From Longimicrobium sp. (GTDB lineage Bacteria > Gemmatimonadota > Gemmatimonadetes > Longimicrobiales > Longimicrobiaceae): a stretch of 64,000 nt of DNA. Position numbers and translations under genes: made by a program. This document shows, piece by piece, positions 60,683 through 64,000 of this stretch. Under the pieces are notes generated by a model. The model had not been told where the DNA came from. It searched no databases and saw only the letters and a list, made by a program, of their open reading frames with translations. Location of the stretch: contig DASUYB010000068.1 of NCBI GenBank assembly GCA_036377595.1, positions 25,996 to 89,995 of the forward strand, written 5' to 3'. Every line of letters starts with the position of its first letter. The stretch's first letter is position 1.

Positions 60683-60738
60683 GCACGAGCACGCACGTCC
60701 GCGCCGCCAGCGGCGGCGGGATGGACCCCGACGGCTGA
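60679..60738 (+). CDS. Array peptide unit 30
   Basis: MSTSTHVRAASGGGMDPDG. ATGA overlap with unit 29. RAA and DPDG forms. Confidence 0.78.
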   Translation: MSTSTHVRAASGGGMDPDG

Positions 60739-60754
60739 CGCGCGGGAGGCGACG

Positions 60755-60814
60755 ATGATGACCCGCACCCACGTCCGCGCTTGGCAGGGATCGATGATCG
60801 ACCCCAACGGCTGA
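60755..60814 (+). CDS. Array peptide unit 31
   Basis: MMTRTHVRAWQGSMIDPNG. RAW replaces RAG. Confidence 0.75.
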   Translation: MMTRTHVRAWQGSMIDPNG

Positions 60815-60824
60815 GGAGATCCAG

Positions 60825-60884
60825 ATGACCACGTCCACCACCATCCGCGCGGGCTACACCGCCTGCGTCGACTCCAACGGCTGA
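60825..60884 (+). CDS. Array peptide unit 32
   Basis: MTTSTTIRAGYTACVDSNG. First of three adjacent units with RAGY and a Cys at 14; DSNG ending. Confidence 0.8.
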   Translation: MTTSTTIRAGYTACVDSNG

Positions 60885-60898
60885 ACCAGGAGATCGAG

Positions 60899-60958
60899 AT
60901 GAGCACGTCCACCAGCGTCCGCGCGGGCTACTCCGCCTGCATCGACCCGAACGGCTGA
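60899..60958 (+). CDS. Array peptide unit 33
   Basis: MSTSTSVRAGYSACIDPNG. Second RAGY-Cys unit. CCAGGAGATC upstream. Confidence 0.82.
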   Translation: MSTSTSVRAGYSACIDPNG

Positions 60959-60978
60959 ACCTTCACCCGGAGATTGCC

Positions 60979-61038
60979 ATGAGATCGGAATCCAACGTCC
61001 GTGCCGGCTACTCCGGCTGCGTCGACCCCAACGGGTGA
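60979..61038 (+). CDS. Array peptide unit 34
   Basis: MRSESNVRAGYSGCVDPNG. Third RAGY-Cys unit; Ser replaces Thr5. The three units look like recent local duplicates. Confidence 0.8.
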   Translation: MRSESNVRAGYSGCVDPNG

Positions 61039-61045
61039 GATCGCG

Positions 61046-61105
61046 ATGACCACGAGCACACACGTCCGCGCCGGCGGCCGCGGGGGATGGGACCCCAACG
61101 GCTGA
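61046..61105 (+). CDS. Array peptide unit 35
   Basis: MTTSTHVRAGGRGGWDPNG. Trp15 replaces the aliphatic residue before DPNG. Confidence 0.78.
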   Translation: MTTSTHVRAGGRGGWDPNG

Positions 61106-61125
61106 CCCCAGCCACGGAGGCAGGG

Positions 61126-61185
61126 ATGCGCACGACCACGGCGGTCCGCGCCGCGGAGGGCAGCGGCATCGACCCGAACGGCTGA
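61126..61185 (+). CDS. Array peptide unit 36
   Basis: MRTTTAVRAAEGSGIDPNG. RAA form. CGGAGGCAGGG upstream. Confidence 0.8.
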   Translation: MRTTTAVRAAEGSGIDPNG

Positions 61186-61198
61186 AGAGGAGATCGAG

Positions 61199-61258
61199 AT
61201 GCACTCCACGACGAGCATCCGCGCCGGCGACGGCGCCTGCATCGACCCGATGGGTTGA
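61199..61258 (+). CDS. Array peptide unit 37
   Basis: MHSTTSIRAGDGACIDPMG. One Cys; DPMG ending. AGAGGAGATC upstream. Confidence 0.8.
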   Translation: MHSTTSIRAGDGACIDPMG

Positions 61259-61273
61259 GCGGGAGACCTGGCG

Positions 61274-61339
61274 ATGAAGACGAGCACCCGAGTGCGCGCC
61301 GCCGGCGGCGGCGCGATGGACCCCAACGGCGACGGCTGA
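61274..61339 (+). CDS. Array peptide unit 38
   Basis: MKTSTRVRAAGGGAMDPNG plus DG, a small duplication of the ending. Confidence 0.78.
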   Translation: MKTSTRVRAAGGGAMDPNGDG

Positions 61340-61371
61340 CCGCCGGCAGCCGCATCACCCCGGAGGCACCG

Positions 61372-61431
61372 ATGACGACGAGCACGCAGGTTCGCGCGGG
61401 CGACGGCTGCTGCATCGACCCGTGGGGCTGA
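61372..61431 (+). CDS. Array peptide unit 39, vicinal cysteines
   Basis: MTTSTQVRAGDGCCIDPWG. Adjacent Cys13-Cys14 and a DPWG ending. CGGAGGCACC upstream. Confidence 0.8.
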   Translation: MTTSTQVRAGDGCCIDPWG

Positions 61432-61441
61432 GGAGGCGGAG

Positions 61442-61501
61442 ATGAAGACGACCGCGACCATCCGGGCCGGCACCGGCCCACTGATCGATCCCTTCGGCTG
61501 A
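61442..61501 (+). CDS. Array peptide unit 40
   Basis: MKTTATIRAGTGPLIDPFG. Ala replaces Thr5; DPFG ending. Confidence 0.8.
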   Translation: MKTTATIRAGTGPLIDPFG

Positions 61502-61530
61502 GATCCGGCCGACCACACGCGAGGTGAGCG

Positions 61531-61602
61531 ATGAAGACGAGCACGAGCATCCAGGCCGGCTGCAGGTCCACCATCGACCCGTGGGGCCAGCCCTGCGGAT
61601 GA
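61531..61602 (+). CDS. Array peptide unit 41
   Basis: MKTSTSIQAGCRSTIDPWG plus QPCG. Gln replaces Arg8. Cys11 and Cys22 could form a ring. Confidence 0.75.
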   Translation: MKTSTSIQAGCRSTIDPWGQPCG

Positions 61603-61616
61603 CCGGGAAGATCCCC

Positions 61617-61676
61617 ATGCACGCGACGACCACGGTCCGCGCCGGCCAGGGCGCAGGCCTCGATCCCAACGGCTGA
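61617..61676 (+). CDS. Array peptide unit 42
   Basis: MHATTTVRAGQGAGLDPNG. Canonical unit. Confidence 0.8.
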   Translation: MHATTTVRAGQGAGLDPNG

Positions 61677-61705
61677 CAGCCCGCGGCTCACCACGAAGGC
61701 TGAGG

Positions 61706-61771
61706 ATGAACGCGATGACCACTGTCCGCGCCGGTAGCGGCCCGGGAGCCGATCCCGACGGCAGGACCTGA
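61706..61771 (+). CDS. Array peptide unit 43
   Basis: MNAMTTVRAGSGPGADPDG plus RT. A later in-frame ATG (fourth codon) is a less likely start because it breaks the spacing. Confidence 0.75.
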   Translation: MNAMTTVRAGSGPGADPDGRT

Positions 61772-61772
61772 G

Positions 61773-61844
61773 ATGAAGGCGAGCACCGGAACGCGCGCCG
61801 CACAGAGAGTGACCCTCGATCCTAACGGCGCCGCGCGCCCCTGA
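61773..61844 (+). CDS. Array peptide unit 44
   Basis: MKASTGTRAAQRVTLDPNG plus AARP. Starts 1 bp after unit 43, so translation is probably coupled. Confidence 0.75.
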   Translation: MKASTGTRAAQRVTLDPNGAARP

Positions 61845-61859
61845 GCACGGAGGCGGGAG

Positions 61860-61925
61860 ATGCCGCAGCACACGCACATCCGCGCCGGCGAAGGCGCGGG
61901 GCTGGACCCGCACGGCGGTGGATGA
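61860..61925 (+). CDS. Array peptide unit 45
   Basis: MPQHTHIRAGEGAGLDPHG plus GG. DPHG ending, otherwise found only in units 58-62. Confidence 0.78.
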   Translation: MPQHTHIRAGEGAGLDPHGGG

Positions 61926-61946
61926 TCTGCCGCGCAGAACCCAATG

Positions 61947-61979
61947 GCGGCACGGGCCGCCGACTCCGGCCGTGCCGCC
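61947..61979 (+). terminator. Spacer hairpin after unit 45
   Basis: GGCGGCACGG pairs with CCGTGCCGCC (10 bp, 13-nt loop) in the 103-bp gap between units 45 and 46. No T-run. Confidence 0.5.
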
Positions 61980-62028
61980 GCCCTCGGCGCGGAGTCCTTC
62001 CCATCGGCGGCAGGACGGGACGATCACC

Positions 62029-62088
62029 ATGACCGCACACACGCACGTCCGCGCCGGCAAGGGGCTGGGCGCCGATCCCAACGGCTGA
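62029..62088 (+). CDS. Array peptide unit 46
   Basis: MTAHTHVRAGKGLGADPNG. Lys at 11, shared only with unit 47. No strong ribosome site (GACGGGACGATC). Confidence 0.75.
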   Translation: MTAHTHVRAGKGLGADPNG

Positions 62089-62090
62089 CG

Positions 62091-62153
62091 ATGGCCACCC
62101 ACACAGCCATCCGCGCCGGCAAGGGCTACGGCGTGGACCCCAACGGAGGCTGA
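62091..62153 (+). CDS. Array peptide unit 47
   Basis: MATHTAIRAGKGYGVDPNG plus G. Starts 2 bp after unit 46. Confidence 0.78.
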   Translation: MATHTAIRAGKGYGVDPNGG

Positions 62154-62155
62154 CG

Positions 62156-62221
62156 ATGAGGCTCGACACCACCGTCCGCGCAGGCGCAGGCGTGCGCATG
62201 GACGACAACGGCGCGCACTGA
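62156..62221 (+). CDS. Array peptide unit 48
   Basis: MRLDTTVRAGAGVRMDDNG plus AH. DDNG form. GGAGG for this unit lies in the end of unit 47. Confidence 0.78.
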   Translation: MRLDTTVRAGAGVRMDDNGAH

Positions 62222-62230
62222 GCGCCATCC

Positions 62231-62267
62231 GCCGCGGCCGGTCCGTCCCACCACGACCGGCCGCGGC
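62231..62267 (+). terminator. Strong spacer hairpin after unit 48
   Basis: A perfect 13-bp stem GCCGCGGCCGGTC with its complement and an 11-nt loop, in the longest gap of the array (62222-62380). It marks the border between the DPNG block and the Cys-Pro/Gly-Ser block. No T-run. Confidence 0.6.
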
Positions 62268-62380
62268 GCACGGTTCATCTCGCGCCCGCGCCGCTCGTCC
62301 TCCGCGCGCCACCACTCGTCCCAGGCGCGCCACCTTATCCATCACCCCTGCGTTCTATCTCCAGGAAGAGGAGCACGGCG

Positions 62381-62461
62381 ATGCACGCGACCACCCACGT
62401 CCGCGCGGGTGAAGGCGACGACCGCCTCAGCGGCAACAACGGCCCCGGCCGACCTGAGCCC
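62381..62461 (+). pseudogene. Array peptide unit 49, aberrant 3' end
   Basis: Begins MHATTHVRAGEGDDRLSGNN but lacks DPNG and a stop at the usual place. The frame stays open through units 50 and 51 in shifted frame and joins unit 52 in frame, ending at 62782 (133 residues). Probably a unit that lost its stop by a small indel; a TGA lies in another frame at about 62455. AGGAAGAGGAG is a good ribosome site. Confidence 0.6.
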
Positions 62462-62474
62462 CAAGGAGCGAACG

Positions 62475-62576
62475 ATGAACACGACCACTCGCGTCCGCGC
62501 CGGCGAAGGTCCGTCCCTTTGCCCCCTCGGCGGGTCCGGAAGCTCCGGCTCCGGCGGCAACTCCGGCCACGGCTGA
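62475..62576 (+). CDS. Array peptide unit 50, Cys-Pro Gly/Ser-tailed
   Basis: MNTTTRVRAGEGPSLCPLG then a 14-residue Gly/Ser tail ending NSGHG (33 residues). Cys replaces Asp16. First of four such units; CAAGGAGCG upstream. Confidence 0.82.
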   Translation: MNTTTRVRAGEGPSLCPLGGSGSSGSGGNSGHG

Positions 62577-62591
62577 ACGGGAGAAGCAGCG

Positions 62592-62678
62592 ATGAAGACG
62601 ACCACGCAGGTTCGCGCAGGCGAAGGCCCCGGGATCTGCCCCGTGGGCGGCAGCGGCAGCAACTCCGGCCACGGATGA
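62592..62678 (+). CDS. Array peptide unit 51, Cys-Pro Gly/Ser-tailed
   Basis: MKTTTQVRAGEGPGICPVG then GSGSNSGHG, 28 residues. Confidence 0.82.
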   Translation: MKTTTQVRAGEGPGICPVGGSGSNSGHG

Positions 62679-62692
62679 ACGGAGATTCGGCG

Positions 62693-62782
62693 ATGAAGAC
62701 GACCACGCGGATCCACGCAGGCGAAGGCGCGGGGCTCTGCCCCAACGGCGGTTCCGGCTCCAGCAATTCCGGCCGCGGCTGA
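62693..62782 (+). CDS. Array peptide unit 52, Cys-Pro Gly/Ser-tailed
   Basis: MKTTTRIHAGEGAGLCPNG then GSGSSNSGRG, 29 residues. ACGGAGATT upstream. Also readable as the end of the long unit 49 frame. Confidence 0.82.
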   Translation: MKTTTRIHAGEGAGLCPNGGSGSSNSGRG

Positions 62783-62795
62783 ACGGGAGACGACG

Positions 62796-62900
62796 ATGAA
62801 GACGATCACGCAGGTTCGCGCCGGCGAAGGCACCGGCGTGTGCCCCAACGGCGGCACCGGCTCCGGCAGCTCGGGCTCCGGCACCTCCGGCCGCGGCTGA
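62796..62900 (+). CDS. Array peptide unit 53, Cys-Pro Gly/Ser-tailed
   Basis: MKTITQVRAGEGTGVCPNG then GTGSGSSGSGTSGRG, 34 residues; the longest intact unit. Confidence 0.82.
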   Translation: MKTITQVRAGEGTGVCPNGGTGSGSSGSGTSGRG

Positions 62901-62905
62901 CGGCC

Positions 62906-62980
62906 ATGAAGACGATCACCCATCTCCGCGCGGGTGACGGCGATCCGCCGCTGGGCGATCCGGGACCGGGCACCCGCTGA
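62906..62980 (+). CDS. Array peptide unit 54
   Basis: MKTITHLRAGDGDPPLGD then PGPGTR, 24 residues. The front is canonical, but the back is a Pro/Gly segment without DPNG. Confidence 0.75.
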   Translation: MKTITHLRAGDGDPPLGDPGPGTR

Positions 62981-62996
62981 ACCAGGGGAGCGCACC

Positions 62997-63062
62997 ATGA
63001 GCACGCAGACCGATCTCCGGGCTGGCGAAGGCTCCGAAATCAATCCCAACGGCAATCACTGA
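62997..63062 (+). CDS. Array peptide unit 55
   Basis: MSTQTDLRAGEGSEINPNG plus NH. Asn replaces Asp16. AGGGGAGCG upstream. Confidence 0.8.
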   Translation: MSTQTDLRAGEGSEINPNGNH

Positions 63063-63076
63063 CCGGCGAGGCGGCG

Positions 63077-63136
63077 ATGCGCACCACCACTACGCTGCGC
63101 GCCGGCGAAGGCAGCCAGCTCGACCCCGACGGCTGA
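63077..63136 (+). CDS. Array peptide unit 56
   Basis: MRTTTTLRAGEGSQLDPDG. DPDG ending. Confidence 0.8.
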   Translation: MRTTTTLRAGEGSQLDPDG

Positions 63137-63169
63137 CGCGCCGGGGAACCCTCCACACGGGAGCGGCAC

Positions 63170-63225
63170 CGCGATCTACCACGACCACGCGGCGCGCGCC
63201 GGCAGCGGCGCCGCCGAGGGAAGGG
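63170..63225 (+). pseudogene. Decayed array unit between 56 and 57
   Basis: No start codon, but ACCACGACCACGCGG and GCGCGCCGGCAGCGGC retain the T-T-T-R and R-A-G-S-G coding pattern in shifted frames. The stop and DPNG are lost. Confidence 0.5.
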
Positions 63226-63233
63226 AGCAGACG

Positions 63234-63293
63234 ATGACCACCACGACTCACGTCCGTGCCGGTATCGGCGGGACGATGGACCCCAACGGCTGA
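63234..63293 (+). CDS. Array peptide unit 57
   Basis: MTTTTHVRAGIGGTMDPNG. GGGAAGGGAGCAG upstream. Confidence 0.8.
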   Translation: MTTTTHVRAGIGGTMDPNG

Positions 63294-63327
63294 CGGCACG
63301 GGCGCCATCTCCAACCGGAGAAGACCC

Positions 63328-63390
63328 GTGAACACCAACACGCACATCCGCGCAGGCGAAGGCAGCGGGCTGGACCCCCACGGAGGGTGA
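63328..63390 (+). CDS. Array peptide unit 58, GTG start
   Basis: (M)NTNTHIRAGEGSGLDPHG plus G. The only GTG start of the array; CCGGAG lies 8 bp upstream. First of the DPHG group. Confidence 0.78.
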   Translation: MNTNTHIRAGEGSGLDPHGG

Positions 63391-63394
63391 GGCG

Positions 63395-63454
63395 ATGACC
63401 GCGCACACCTCCCTCCGCGCCGGCGAAGGCAACGGCGCAGACCCGCACGGCTGA
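63395..63454 (+). CDS. Array peptide unit 59
   Basis: MTAHTSLRAGEGNGADPHG. GNG before ADPHG, as in units 60-62. Ribosome site GGAGGGTGAGG overlaps unit 58. Confidence 0.8.
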   Translation: MTAHTSLRAGEGNGADPHG

Positions 63455-63464
63455 GGAGATCCCG

Positions 63465-63524
63465 ATGAAGATGGAGACGCAGGTTCGCGCCGGAGACGGC
63501 AACGGCTTCGATCCCCACGGCTGA
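63465..63524 (+). CDS. Array peptide unit 60
   Basis: MKMETQVRAGDGNGFDPHG. GAGGAGATCCCG upstream. Confidence 0.82.
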   Translation: MKMETQVRAGDGNGFDPHG

Positions 63525-63540
63525 TCGAGAGATTCCAGCG

Positions 63541-63615
63541 ATGAGCACGCACACCCACGTCCGTGCCGGCGACGGCAACGGGCTCGATCCCCACGGCGGC
63601 CCCGGTGGTGGATGA
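63541..63615 (+). CDS. Array peptide unit 61
   Basis: MSTHTHVRAGDGNGLDPHG plus GPGGG, 24 residues. Near twin of unit 62. Confidence 0.82.
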   Translation: MSTHTHVRAGDGNGLDPHGGPGGG

Positions 63616-63623
63616 GGCCGCGT

Positions 63624-63690
63624 GGTGAACCCGCACCTCGATCCGCGCGGGCGGCCGGGCAGCGCCGCTCGCGCGGACGAAGGGGAGGCT
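63624..63690 (+). pseudogene. Decayed array unit between 61 and 62
   Basis: GTGAACCCGCACCTCGATCC then GCGCGGGCGG matches the start of a unit (x-N-x-H-x-x-I-R-A-G) but the frame breaks after the fourth codon. Confidence 0.45.
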
Positions 63691-63695
63691 CGACG

Positions 63696-63770
63696 ATGAA
63701 CACCCACACGCATGTCCGCGCGGGGGAAGGCAACGGCTTCGATCCGCACGGCGGCCCCGGCGGCGGCTGA
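63696..63770 (+). CDS. Array peptide unit 62
   Basis: MNTHTHVRAGEGNGFDPHG plus GPGGG. GGGGAGGCTCGACG upstream. Confidence 0.82.
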   Translation: MNTHTHVRAGEGNGFDPHGGPGGG

Positions 63771-63784
63771 AAGGAGATCCGACG

Positions 63785-63853
63785 ATGAGCACGCAGACCC
63801 AGGTCCGCGCCGGCGCCATCCTGATGGCCGACGGCATCCTGATGAGCGACTGA
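63785..63853 (+). CDS. Array peptide unit 63, divergent last unit
   Basis: MSTQTQVRAGAILMAD then GILMSD, 22 residues. The front is canonical; the back is a tandem duplication of ILMxD and has no DPNG. AAAGGAGATCC is a strong ribosome site. Confidence 0.75.
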   Translation: MSTQTQVRAGAILMADGILMSD

Positions 63854-63865
63854 TACCAAATCCGG

Positions 63866-64000
63866 CTATACAGTTGACGCATTTGCGTCCGTGGGCCACC
63901 ACCGGAAGCAGGTGGTACTTCGGATGATTTCGGTCTGCTCGCCGAGCTCGCAGCAACGCTTGCTCAGCGTCGCTTCGAGCTCGGCCAGCGACGCGAAGCT
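63866..64000 (-). mobile_element. C-terminal end of an IS630-like transposase (cut by window edge)
   Basis: On the minus strand 44 codons are open and end in TAG. The product includes SFASLAELEATLSKRCCELG and IIRSTTCFRWWPTDANAS, which resembles the C-terminus of IS630-family transposases (LAxLExxLxxRC...FxWWP). The rest lies beyond the window. It borders the peptide array with only 12 bp between. Confidence 0.6.

Larger units (their letters stand above)
58266..63853 (+). other. Tandem array of 63 micro-genes encoding RAG/DPNG peptides
   Basis: Sixty-three separately translated short genes, all on the plus strand, about one per 89 bp. Sixty-one or more follow M-x3-T-x2-[R/H]-A-[G/A]-x8-P-x-G with a fixed 19-residue spacing from Met to the final Gly; a few carry extra C-terminal tails. 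Positions 5, 8-10 and 16-19 are nearly constant; 2-4, 6-7 and 11-15 vary. Synonymous third-base changes are common while frame, stop and spacing are kept, which argues for translation. Every unit but one uses ATG, and most have a GAGG/GGAG-like site 5-10 bp upstream. Seventeen units contain Cys. Downstream of the two exporters, the array looks like a library of secreted peptides. No modifying enzyme is present here. Confidence 0.9.

Noticed and set aside
58266..63853. CRISPR-like array
   Set aside because: The repeat units are coding, differ at many positions, vary in length and lack identical direct repeats with unique spacers. No cas gene is present.

Overview
The window reads as chromosome of a very GC-rich, Gram-negative bacterium. 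Predicted lipoproteins, Sec signal peptides, a cytochrome bd oxidase, many GTG starts and several families of GC-rich intergenic palindromes all fit the Gemmatimonadota, most likely a Longimicrobium-like lineage. That placement is an inference from gene style; there is no rRNA or marker tree here. I found no tRNA, rRNA or CRISPR array.

Layout. 0-15.5 kb is plus-strand housekeeping and accessory genes: a DUF4157 protein carrying a metzincin protease, two GNAT acetyltransferases, two DinB proteins, HAD phosphatase, methyltransferase, phosphodiester glycosidase, CAP-domain lipoprotein and small secreted proteins, with a frameshifted VOC/PhnB-like gene. 15.6-19.2 kb is a minus-strand ergothioneine operon (egtB-egtD-egtA). 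19.8-22.3 kb encodes an OpuC/ProX-W type osmoprotectant ABC transporter with binding protein and permease fused. 22.4-31.7 kb holds a CARDB-type lipoprotein, an L,D-transpeptidase divergent from a membrane-anchored AAA ATPase, a thioredoxin-reductase-like flavoprotein, a 12-cysteine peptide with a RiPP-like leader, a HAD enzyme and an M28 peptidase. 31.7-37.6 kb holds an ATPase/winged-helix protein with duplicated operator boxes between two paralogous lipoproteins, an e(P4)-like phosphatase, a TPR protein, a tiny lipoprotein, and an HTH gene preceded by two tandem copies of a structured element that looks like a riboswitch or other cis-RNA. 37.7-51.5 kb contains cydAB, a FrnE-like DsbA protein, a toxin-antitoxin pair, dnaE, accA, a YaaT/PSP1 protein, metG and a RusA-like nuclease pair.

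The outstanding region is 51.8-63.9 kb. An HlyD-type adaptor, an ABC exporter with an apparently intact C39 (double-glycine) peptidase, and a second NHLM-like ABC exporter are followed by a tandem array of 63 separate micro-genes, about one per 89 bp. Nearly all encode 19-26 residue peptides on one template: M-x3-T-x2-R-A-G-x-G-x2-[I/L/V/M]-D-P-[N/F/H]-G-stop. Each has its own start, stop and usually an upstream GGAG-like site. The array shows local sub-families (Cys-containing, DPHG-ending, Gly/Ser-tailed), decayed units and hairpins in its spacers, and it abuts the 3' end of an IS630-like transposase. I interpret it as a peptide-export system that makes a library of very short peptides instead of one precursor. 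No tailoring enzyme is visible in the window. I know of no described family that matches it.

At least five families of dispersed repeats sit between genes. In two places the same repeat has become part of a coding sequence: the signal peptide region of the osmoprotectant transporter and the linker of the C39 ABC transporter.
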